64,000 nucleotides of DNA from Povalibacter uvarum (GTDB lineage: Bacteria; Pseudomonadota; Gammaproteobacteria; Steroidobacterales; Steroidobacteraceae), in NCBI RefSeq assembly GCF_014202975.1, contig NZ_JACHHZ010000004.1:636754-700753 (forward strand), written 5' to 3'. The stretch's first letter is position 1. Every line of letters begins with the position of its first letter. Both the position numbers and the translations under genes were made by a program. The notes beneath the pieces are model-generated. The model saw only the letters and a program-made list of their open reading frames with translations, was not told the DNA's origin and searched no databases. Of this stretch, positions 50,595 to 57,908 are shown in pieces.

Positions 50595-50924
50595 ATGAGT
50601 CGCCATTTCTTCGATTGCGATCTTCGATGCGCCGTACGCGTCCGGTTGGGTTACGACCGACCGCTGAATGAGTTCTTCCTCCAAGTGGAGCGGATCGGAG
50701 CGGATCTCGGCCAAGGGCATTCACCATTCCTGTACGCCTCGATAGATGACCCCTTCAATACCGGCGACGACCTCGACTACTACCGGGAGAAGATCGAGAA
50801 GCTCGGCTTGGTCGTACCTCAGAGCCTGTTCCAGGCCGTGGAAGAGGACGCTGCCCGTAGCGTCGGCAACCGCTGCGCACAGCACTTCGCAGATGGGCGG
50901 ATCGTTGAAGGCGTTCCGAACTGA
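50595..50924 (+). CDS. Small acidic ICE protein of unknown function
   Basis: This 109-residue protein contains CAVRVRLGYDRPLNEFFLQV and ends with AQHFADGRIVEGVPN. It is behind leader copy C, next to the presumed oriT. No family can be named. Leading-region genes of conjugative elements often encode anti-restriction or anti-SOS factors, a possibility here without sequence proof. Confidence 0.65.
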   Translation: MSRHFFDCDLRCAVRVRLGYDRPLNEFFLQVERIGADLGQGHSPFLYASIDDPFNTGDDLDYYREKIEKLGLVVPQSLFQAVEEDAARSVGNRCAQHFADGRIVEGVPN

Positions 50925-50947
50925 GGGAGGTAGCTGAATCGTGAGAG

Positions 50948-51115
50948 CTTCCCGCGGTGCCGTGGCCGCGGGAAGTTCGCTTTGAATGGTCGCGGGGCCG
51001 AGCAGATGGCGGATGGGGTGTGGGTCGGCTCCGGCGGAATCAACGGAATGTGGCGCGCAGTTTGCAAGAAATCCGATAGAGCGAACGTCGAGTTTCGGCC
51101 TAATTTTCCGCGAAA
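50948..51115. other. Candidate origin of transfer (oriT) and mob promoter region
   Basis: This non-coding interval lies directly before mobC and the relaxase. It contains a perfect 10-bp inverted repeat CTTCCCGCGG-N8-CCGCGGGAAG (50948-50975) and, at 51096-51115 on the reverse strand, TTTCGCGG-AAAATT-AGGCCG. The latter matches one site before virB2 in 19 of 20 bases. oriT hairpins usually lie here in MOBP systems. The hairpin could instead terminate the preceding gene. Confidence 0.45.
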
Positions 51116-51160
51116 GGCAGGATAGCCTCGCGGCGGTTAATGGGCCACATTTGTGGCCTG

Positions 51161-51739
51161 ATGAACGCGACGCAGTTTCTGAAAACTCGTGTGCCCGCGG
51201 AGACGAAGGCACTCATCCGCGCCGCAGCGGAGCGCGAATACGTCACCGAGTCGATATGGTTCCGCCGCGCGATCGAGCGCGCACTGCTTGCGCAATCGGG
51301 AGCGAGCGCGAGTCCACAGCCACAACCATTCCGAGACCGCAGGGATCACTACAACAAAAAGTATGGAGGCAGAGCGCGCCTCTACGTCCGGCTCAGACCG
51401 GACGATCGTTTGCTGCTTCGTGAACGCGCGGCTGCGCGAGGAATGCCATCAGCCACATACGTATCCGTGCTTTTACGCGCGCACCTTCGTAACCTCGCGC
51501 CGATACCCAAGGACGAGCTACTGGCCCTGAAGCGAAGCGTCGCGGAGTTGGGTGCAATCGGCCGCAACCTCTACCAGATTGCAAGGGCGGCGAATACTGG
51601 TGACCGAATCGTTGGCCCTGCGCGAGAGGATCTGCGGGCGATCCTGAAGGTCTGCGAAGCGCTGCGTGACAACGTGAAGGGGCTGATCCGGGCGAACGTC
51701 AACACATGGGAGATCGGTCATGTCGAAACTGAACGTTAG
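51161..51739 (+). CDS. mobC: MobC-like relaxosome accessory protein with two ribbon-helix-helix regions
   Basis: This 192-residue protein has an N-terminal ribbon-helix-helix region (FLKTRVPAETKALIRAAAER) and a second one (RLYVRLRPDDRLLLRERAAA). A MobC-type C-terminus follows (LKRSVAELGAIGRNLYQIAR). MobC opens oriT DNA and helps the relaxase. The tandem arrangement is longer than simple MobC. It overlaps the relaxase start by 20 bases. ATG 51161 is chosen; ATG 51140 is possible. Confidence 0.82.
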   Translation: MNATQFLKTRVPAETKALIRAAAEREYVTESIWFRRAIERALLAQSGASASPQPQPFRDRRDHYNKKYGGRARLYVRLRPDDRLLLRERAAARGMPSATYVSVLLRAHLRNLAPIPKDELLALKRSVAELGAIGRNLYQIARAANTGDRIVGPAREDLRAILKVCEALRDNVKGLIRANVNTWEIGHVETER

Positions 51740-52739
51740 CCTGCTCGAAGGCCGGCCGATCCTGGACTTACGTAGCTACGCTCGGCGCGGGCCGGGACAT
51801 CGCGATAGGCTCTCGCCAGCAGAGATCGCGCAGATTTCGCGTACAGTCCATTGCGCTCCCGAGGTGGTCGTCAAGGCGCTCTCGAAGGGGTCCAACAACC
51901 TGACATCGGTGGGGAAGCATTTTGGCTACATCGGCCGCTACGGCGATCTTGCGGTCGAGACCGACGAGGGTCAACTCCGGCAAGGCCGTGATGTGGGTGC
52001 GACGTTGCTGGAAGACTGGGATCTCGATCTCGATGAACATCGCTACACGTCGGACCTGACGCCGGGGCAGGGACGAGTGGCGCCCAAGCTCGTTCACAAG
52101 CTGATGCTCTCGATGCCCGCGGGCACTTCACCTGATGCTGTGTTTGCGGCGGCCAGGAGCTTTCTGCGTGAGCAGTTTGCGTTCAAGCATCGCTATGCGT
52201 TCGTCCTGCACACGGACGAGCCTCACCCGCATGTGCATGCAGTGATCAAAGCCGTTAGCGAGCAGGGCGAACGGCTGCACATCAAGAAGGCGACCTTGAG
52301 GGAGTGGCGGCAGGAATTCGCGCGGCACCTGCGTGTGTTCGGCGTAGAAGCCAATGCAACGGAACGTGCTGTGCGCGGCCAGAGTCGATGCGCGCTGAAG
52401 GATGGTATCTATCGTGCAGGCGAACGCGGCGACTCCGCATTTCTTCGCGAACAGGCAGTCTCGGTCGCCTCCGACGTACTGAAAGAGCGCCGGCTTACAG
52501 AGCCTGGCAAAGGAACGCTAGTGGAAACTCGAGCGAAAGTTGTGCTTGGCTGGACCAGCCTCGCCCATCGAGTTGCGAGTGAGGGCTACGGCCTCCTCCT
52601 CGCAACGGATATCCTGCGGTTCGTCGACCAGATGCCACCAGTACGGACCACTCTGGAGTGCGTTGCGCATTCCGTCTCGCATCGTCTGTTTCACTCACCC
52701 GTGCAAGACCGAACGTTGAACCGAACGTTGAACCGTTGA
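51720..52739 (+). CDS. MobA/VirD2-type relaxase
   Basis: This 339-residue relaxase nicks oriT and stays bound to the 5' end. The three-histidine metal motif is HTDEPHPHVHAVIKA near residue 156. A candidate catalytic tyrosine lies in KHFGYIGRYGD near residue 70. It lacks the long C-terminal region usual in MOBP relaxases; LPD7-like and other modules are encoded separately at 45830 and 47216. The last residues come from a 12-bp tandem repeat. Confidence 0.85.
   Translation: MSKLNVSLLEGRPILDLRSYARRGPGHRDRLSPAEIAQISRTVHCAPEVVVKALSKGSNNLTSVGKHFGYIGRYGDLAVETDEGQLRQGRDVGATLLEDWDLDLDEHRYTSDLTPGQGRVAPKLVHKLMLSMPAGTSPDAVFAAARSFLREQFAFKHRYAFVLHTDEPHPHVHAVIKAVSEQGERLHIKKATLREWRQEFARHLRVFGVEANATERAVRGQSRCALKDGIYRAGERGDSAFLREQAVSVASDVLKERRLTEPGKGTLVETRAKVVLGWTSLAHRVASEGYGLLLATDILRFVDQMPPVRTTLECVAHSVSHRLFHSPVQDRTLNRTLNR
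52711..52734 (+). repeat. Tandem 12-bp repeat at the relaxase 3' end
   Basis: CGAACGTTGAAC occurs twice in tandem (52711-52722, 52723-52734), followed by a partial third copy. It makes the repeated RTLN residues before the stop. It may mark where a longer C-terminus was lost. Confidence 0.7.
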
Positions 52740-52815
52740 CCGCGTAGTGGCGATTACGATCCACGAGAAGATCCGCACGCGCATCGTGCCGCCGGTCCAG
52801 ATTCAACCGAATGCA

Positions 52816-52835
52816 CCATCGGATCGCACCGATGG
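52816..52835. terminator. Hairpin between the convergent relaxase and WYL genes
   Basis: A perfect 7-bp stem CCATCGG-ATCGCA-CCGATGG lies between two convergent genes and could terminate both. There is no T-run. Confidence 0.45.
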
Positions 52836-52844
52836 CTGCTCATA

Positions 52845-53729
52845 TCATTCGCCAAGTGGCTTAAAGAAGTGCTGTCGTAAGCGCGCGCGGTCACGCAGCT
52901 GAATTCGCGGCGCATGCGGAGCGGCTGGATCTAGGTCCAGCCGGTAGTGATGGAAAAAGTAAGGCAGCATGCAGCGTCTAATGTCGGCGTACCAAGCGAA
53001 GGACTTTCCATCTTTGCGCATTCCAAAATCCCGCGCAGTGACGCTTCGCTGATGAGGATTAAGGCCGCAATGAGGCACAACTACAACTCTCTCCAGTTCG
53101 CTCCAGCCTGCATCTGCAGTCGCGGACATCGGAGAAGCCTGCTGCAGAGGTTCTACGCTGTCGATGCGGCGCAAGAGGAAATCCCTGAACTCGGAGCGAA
53201 GGTCGTCGTAGGAGCGGACGATCCAATCGAATCCCGAATTCATGAAGGCATGCGGCCAAATCGTTCGCGTTGAAGGATGGTCGCTGCTCATGCTGAGATA
53301 GGTAATCTTGAGCCCTTCTCGACGGCGGATGGCGCCAATAACATCTCGAAGAATGTGTCCGTCTAGGGTTCGGCTCGGTTGTGGCAATACGCCAGTCGGT
53401 ATTGGGCCTTTTCCCAGCGCCGGAATGAGCGCGACGGTGTGTGTGGCTGCATACGTTTGCAGAAGCGATAAGTACTCTTCAGGATCATCAGATGAGAGCG
53501 CTGGTTTGAACTTGGCGCCCCTCCGATAGGACCGGGTCGACAAATCGTATTGGAGATGGCCCGGGTACAGACGATTGTAGAGTTTGAGGTCGCGCGAAAT
53601 GTGATTTCGAGCAACTCCAAAAATCTCAGTGACGCGCTGCCTCTGCACTTCGCCTTCCCAAAGTAGTGAAGACTCTATGAAGCGAAGACGTTGCTGCTGA
53701 GCGAATGGAATGTCAGCGAGTTGATCCAT
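52845..53729 (-). CDS. WYL-domain transcriptional repressor (BrxR/CapW-like)
   Basis: This 294-residue protein has an N-terminal winged helix (AQQQRLRFIESSLLWEGEVQ), a WYL-like ligand domain (GLKITYLSMSS...WPHAFMNSGFDWIVRSY) and a C-terminal extension. This is the build of BrxR and CapW, which repress phage-defence operons. It is divergent from the methyltransferase gene across repeated GTGTATA sites. ATG 53729 is preferred to 53741. Confidence 0.85.
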   Translation of the reverse strand: MDQLADIPFAQQQRLRFIESSLLWEGEVQRQRVTEIFGVARNHISRDLKLYNRLYPGHLQYDLSTRSYRRGAKFKPALSSDDPEEYLSLLQTYAATHTVALIPALGKGPIPTGVLPQPSRTLDGHILRDVIGAIRRREGLKITYLSMSSDHPSTRTIWPHAFMNSGFDWIVRSYDDLRSEFRDFLLRRIDSVEPLQQASPMSATADAGWSELERVVVVPHCGLNPHQRSVTARDFGMRKDGKSFAWYADIRRCMLPYFFHHYRLDLDPAAPHAPRIQLRDRARLRQHFFKPLGE

Positions 53730-53745
53730 GACCGTGCACATTATG

Positions 53746-53794
53746 TGTGTATAACTTGAAATGCGTGTATACCTCTTTTAATGGACTATACACA
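53746..53794. promoter_or_regulatory. Operator half-sites in the WYL/methyltransferase divergent promoter
   Basis: TGTGTATA occurs at 53746-53753 and GTGTATA at 53765-53771. The inverted form TATACACA is at 53787-53794. The half-sites flank the -10-like AT-rich centre. The region is much richer in A and T than its surroundings. The arrangement of repeated and inverted half-sites fits a dimeric WYL repressor. Confidence 0.65.
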
Positions 53795-53849
53795 AAACAT
53801 GTCGTATAGTTCTAGGCAATGTTGAGATGGCGTTTGCCCGTATACGAGA

Positions 53850-56800
53850 ATGCCCGGCAGGAACGTAAAAAAGTGGTTGGAAGCATTGGGTTACGCGGGA
53901 AACAGCGTTTCCCTGCACACCAATGACGCGGCTATCTGCGCCGACCATCCATATGCCTCTGAGCTGCACGATCTGCTATCGCCGACCGGCGAGATTCGCG
54001 CGAGCGCCGTTTTCGATGTCGAGGGGTTACCGACCGTGTGTTTTCTGGGCGCGGCCCAGAGGTCTGGTGATCACTCATTGATTGAGGCTTTACGCCAGAA
54101 GATCTGGAATCAGAACCTGATCTCCATTGTGCTGATAGTGGACGATGAGAGTCTCTCAGCAGTGCCCGTTCAGAAGCTACGGCCTGGGCGATCTCAGTCG
54201 ATTGCCCCGGATGCTCCGATGCCGCTCTCGTCGGCTAGGCCCGATGGGCCATATTCCATTCTCGACATTCAATCAGGAGACGTGCAGCAGCGGCACCCCG
54301 ACTGGTTTAAACCTGAGGAGAGGGTTGATCATTATCTGCTGCGCAACCTCGGCGAAGCAGTTGCTCGATTGGAGAAGCGCAATTTCAGCCGCGCTGTTGC
54401 CCAGTATGTCATGGGACAGGTGCTGTTTATCTCGTACCTCGAGCACCGGGAAATTGTCAGCGCCAGCTATCAGCAGCGTCGCAAGGTGCGGCCGTTGCCG
54501 CAACTAATTCACGACCGAGATCGACAGGGAGTTCTGCGGCTTCTCAAGCAGCTGAAAAAAGATTTCAACGGCGACTTTCTCGAGCCAGAGGACGCAGCTG
54601 AAACGCCATGGTCCTTGTTGGATGAGGACGGCTTCGAGACGTTGGATTCCTTCCTTTCTCGCGTCGACTTGGCGGCAAATCAGACAAGCATGTGGAACTA
54701 CGATTTCCGCTTCATTCCAGTAGAACTCATATCTGGGATTTACGAATCATTCCTCGGCGATCAACAGCGCCAGCTCGGTGCGTACTACACGCCTCGCAAC
54801 CTGGCGAATTTAGTGATCGAGCAGGCGTTCACCGATTCGAAAGATATTCTCGCGGAAACGATATATGACGGGGCCTGCGGATCCGGCATCCTTCTAACAA
54901 CCGCATTTCGGCGCATGCTTGGCGTTGCTGAGCGTCGTAAGGGTTCTCAGCTGATGTTGCGTGAACGCAGCGAGCTACTCTGCGAGCGGATATTTGGTAG
55001 CGATGTCAGTGAGGCAGCGTGCCGGATTACGGCATTCAGCCTGTATCTCTCGCTTCTTGAGCGACTGCAGCCCGCAGATATTGTGGAGCTTCAGGAGAGT
55101 GAAAACGTCACGCTTCCACGGTTGCTGGGACGCAATCTACAAGCAGGCGAACGCGACGGCGATTTTTTTTCGCCAAAGAACTCATTCGCCGCAAAGCCTC
55201 GATTTTCGATCTTCTTGAGTAATCCGCCTTGGAAGGAGCCAAAAAGGGATGAGTCGCTTCCTTCGGATCGGTGGGCGCAGGAAGCGGGGATTCTGCGTAC
55301 ACGCAGACAGCTGGCCGGTGACTTTGCGTATCGGGCTCTTGAGAGCGTGCAGGACGGGGGGCGGCTCTGTCTCATCTTGCCGGTCAGTCTATTCTTGGCC
55401 CCGACAAGTAGCGAGTTCGTTCGTGGCTGGCTCTTACGGGCGAGGCCTGAGCGAATAATCAACTTCGGTGATCTGCGTGAATTGTTGTTCACGCATGCAA
55501 GTCATGCTTGCGTAGTGATTCTCGCGCGCCCACGTCGCGGAGAGGAACTCGACCACATTCCGGTTGATGAGGTATTCGATTATTTTTCACCGAAGGCCGA
55601 TCTTAGCCTTGCCCTGGGGCGCATTACTCTTCATAGCGGCGAGCGACATACTGTTCAGACACAAGCTGTCTGGACTGATAACCGTCGCCTTGTGACGCTG
55701 ACTTGGGGCGGCCCGTACGATCTCGCGCTGTGGGCGCAGCTTCGACTGCGCGGCACGTTTCGGGAGTTCTTCCAGGGGGAGAAGGCACGTTGGGTTAGGC
55801 GCAAGGGATTCCACCGGCATGATGCAAGTGTCCAGCGGCCTGCGTCGTCCGCGCCGTTGCGCAAAGCTTTATTCATTCCAGCATCTGCGTTGCATTCGGA
55901 TGTGCCGGTTCTTGATCGGAGTCTATTCACGCCATTCCCGCAGGAGATCAAGACGGTTGCTAAGTTGGGCGCCGAGCTGGTCTCAGTGTTTCAAGGGCCG
56001 CGGATCGTGTTTCCAGACGGACCGTCGCCGGAACTGACGGTGCGCGCGACATTCACTGCGACTCCGGCGAGCTTTATGAGCAGTGTGGGAGTCATTTCTG
56101 GTCCCGCCGCAGACGAGGACTTGCTGCGCTTCGCGACTGTGTACCTGCGTTCCAATCTTGTGCGGTACTTCCTCGTAATGAACGCATACCAGGTCTTGAG
56201 TGAGCGCCATCGCGTTTCACTTCGGGATGTAGAGGGATTCCCATTTTTTTCGCCAGAGCGCCACAACGACCCGCAGCGTGCTCGGCAGATCGTGAAAGAG
56301 GTCGCCAACGTCACACGCAAACTCGAGGTGCTGTCAACTATCGAGCAGCCTCATGCTTACGACGCCGCTCACCCACAGCTGCAGGAGCTGCTCTACGGCT
56401 ATTTTGGTTTGGACGCTGGGCAGCGTGCGTTAGTTCAGGAGACGGTGGACGAGTTGCTCCCGTCCGTTCAGCCACGAGGATTTGTCAGCATCAACACCTC
56501 GCTTCAATCTCCGCCGACGAAGCGCATGGTAGAGCGGTATTCGGCATCTGTGCAGACTGAGCTAGAGCAATGGCGTGACCAGATGGGAGGAGATGGCAAA
56601 CTTCAGGTGCAAGTGACCGCCGCTTCCGAGTTGCGCAGAACTGGCTTTGGTGTTGTGAAGTTCGCGGTCCATGCGCATGGCAAGATGGCACACGAGAGGA
56701 ATGCGCGACCAACAGTTGAACTCAATGATCGCGCGGTGCTGGCGCTTGTGGAGATGCTGAAGAAGAAGAGTCTGCTACCTACCGCAGTCACCGAGAACTT

Positions 56801-56960
56801 GTATTTTGCGGCGGATGTGGTGATCCGCGTCGATCAGTGCCTATACCTGATCAAGCCGCTCGTGCGGCGTTACTGGTTGAGGCGAACTGCTCTACGGGAT
56901 GCACAACGCGTAGTCGATTCGGTTCATTCGGCCGCCAGTCGTCTGGCGGAGGGCGCGTGA
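53850..56960 (+). CDS. Large N6-adenine DNA methyltransferase of a restriction or defence system
   Basis: This 1036-residue protein has about 300 N-terminal residues of unclear fold. The gamma-class MTase core begins with GAYYTPRNLANLVIEQAF (about 310), has AdoMet motif I DGACGSGILL (about 340) and catalytic motif IV LSNPPWKEP (about 458). A C-terminal half with target-recognition character and a helical end follow. Size and layout resemble type IIG/BREX PglX-like enzymes. It does not contain an obvious nuclease; that function is probably in the next gene, which overlaps by 4 bases. Confidence 0.88.
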   Translation: MPGRNVKKWLEALGYAGNSVSLHTNDAAICADHPYASELHDLLSPTGEIRASAVFDVEGLPTVCFLGAAQRSGDHSLIEALRQKIWNQNLISIVLIVDDESLSAVPVQKLRPGRSQSIAPDAPMPLSSARPDGPYSILDIQSGDVQQRHPDWFKPEERVDHYLLRNLGEAVARLEKRNFSRAVAQYVMGQVLFISYLEHREIVSASYQQRRKVRPLPQLIHDRDRQGVLRLLKQLKKDFNGDFLEPEDAAETPWSLLDEDGFETLDSFLSRVDLAANQTSMWNYDFRFIPVELISGIYESFLGDQQRQLGAYYTPRNLANLVIEQAFTDSKDILAETIYDGACGSGILLTTAFRRMLGVAERRKGSQLMLRERSELLCERIFGSDVSEAACRITAFSLYLSLLERLQPADIVELQESENVTLPRLLGRNLQAGERDGDFFSPKNSFAAKPRFSIFLSNPPWKEPKRDESLPSDRWAQEAGILRTRRQLAGDFAYRALESVQDGGRLCLILPVSLFLAPTSSEFVRGWLLRARPERIINFGDLRELLFTHASHACVVILARPRRGEELDHIPVDEVFDYFSPKADLSLALGRITLHSGERHTVQTQAVWTDNRRLVTLTWGGPYDLALWAQLRLRGTFREFFQGEKARWVRRKGFHRHDASVQRPASSAPLRKALFIPASALHSDVPVLDRSLFTPFPQEIKTVAKLGAELVSVFQGPRIVFPDGPSPELTVRATFTATPASFMSSVGVISGPAADEDLLRFATVYLRSNLVRYFLVMNAYQVLSERHRVSLRDVEGFPFFSPERHNDPQRARQIVKEVANVTRKLEVLSTIEQPHAYDAAHPQLQELLYGYFGLDAGQRALVQETVDELLPSVQPRGFVSINTSLQSPPTKRMVERYSASVQTELEQWRDQMGGDGKLQVQVTAASELRRTGFGVVKFAVHAHGKMAHERNARPTVELNDRAVLALVEMLKKKSLLPTAVTENLYFAADVVIRVDQCLYLIKPLVRRYWLRRTALRDAQRVVDSVHSAASRLAEGA

Positions 56961-57694
56961 CATCGAGGGATGCTTGGCTAAAGGTGTTTCCGCTCGATGA
57001 GGCCGCGCGTGCGGTTGGCTTCCTTCGGCACGCATGGAACGAGCTTGCTGCATCGAACCTATCTGGATTCCACGCGGGAGCGAAGGAGCCTGACCTCACT
57101 TTCGTGCTCGCGGAGCGGCTAAAGGATACCGCCCAGACAAGTGCGCGGCTTACAGGGCGTTGGGGACAGGAATCCTTAGGCGGAATTGTTGATAAGAGGA
57201 CCGGGCGTATCGCTCGCCGCTGGAGAACGGATATAGAGTATTTCAGCAATCGGTGCGAGCCACGCCTAAGCTTGATATTTGAGTTCAAGAAACTGGACGA
57301 GCTGGAGCGGACACGAACGCTGTATTACTCAGAAGGAATGTCTCGCTTTGTTACCGGAGACTATGGAAAAGGTGAGCCCGTCGCACTTATGGTTGGAATA
57401 TTTACCGCTGACGCGACGGCGTGCGAGAGATCGATTCGAGAAGGACTGACACAGGCGGTAACCGTGGCAGAGCTGAAGATGGTTAGGTCCAAGGGCGGCG
57501 GATTGCTTTGTATACCATCGAGGTTATTTGCTCCGCATGCTGCGTTCGATACGGAGCATCAGCGCACTGCTAAGAAGGCGGCACCACATGGCACGATCTG
57601 CATCTCGCATTTGTTCTTGGCGTTTCCGCTCAATACGCGGAAGCGGCAGAGAGGACGTCTGACGCGCAAGCGGCCCGAGGGGAACAGGGAATGA
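56957..57694 (+). CDS. Putative PD-(D/E)XK nuclease of the defence operon
   Basis: GTG 56957 overlaps the methyltransferase stop and follows CGGAGGG. The 245-residue frame contains RTDIEYF (Asp near residue 92) and, 17 residues on, LIFEFKKLDE (Glu 109, Lys 111). This D-E-x-K arrangement follows a beta hairpin, the metal site of PD-(D/E)XK nucleases. The N-terminal part (FLRHAWNELAASNLSGF) is helical. The frame ends early compared with an open extension in the next frame (see 57663). No named family is recognised. Confidence 0.6.
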   Translation: MTSRDAWLKVFPLDEAARAVGFLRHAWNELAASNLSGFHAGAKEPDLTFVLAERLKDTAQTSARLTGRWGQESLGGIVDKRTGRIARRWRTDIEYFSNRCEPRLSLIFEFKKLDELERTRTLYYSEGMSRFVTGDYGKGEPVALMVGIFTADATACERSIREGLTQAVTVAELKMVRSKGGGLLCIPSRLFAPHAAFDTEHQRTAKKAAPHGTICISHLFLAFPLNTRKRQRGRLTRKRPEGNRE

Positions 57695-57893
57695 CCATTT
57701 CGTATCCCCGATTGGTAAAATCGTTGGATCTTTGACGTATTTCCGCGAGCCAAACCCAAAAACGTTCACACTGGACGGCGGGGATTTGGGGCTATGCGAA
57801 GCGAATCGATGGCCGGAAGAGATTCTCGCTGCCAGCAGCTCGATCGACGATGTCATGAGCTGTTGCGCCACCTTAGTCTGCGGCTATTTCTAA
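57663..57893 (+). pseudogene. Out-of-frame 3' extension of the nuclease gene
   Basis: The +1 frame relative to the nuclease is open from 57663 and reads NDHFVSPIGKIVGSLTYFRE, then continues TFTLDGGDLGLCEANRWPEE to TAA at 57891. Codon use and sequence look protein-like, and the stop falls 15 bases before the helicase ATG, the usual spacing in this operon. A one-base shift near the GGGG at 57679-57682 would join the two into about 310 residues. Confidence 0.5.
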
Positions 57894-57908
57894 ATTCAGG
57901 AAGAAGCG

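Noticed and set aside
48500..50600. CRISPR array
   Set aside because: Only three copies about 1 kb apart, each before a gene; there are no short regular spacers and no cas genes.
50948..50975. Ordinary intrinsic terminator of the 50595 gene
   Set aside because: No T-run follows and the stem lies in the relaxosome region; an oriT role is at least as likely, so it was listed under the oriT candidate.
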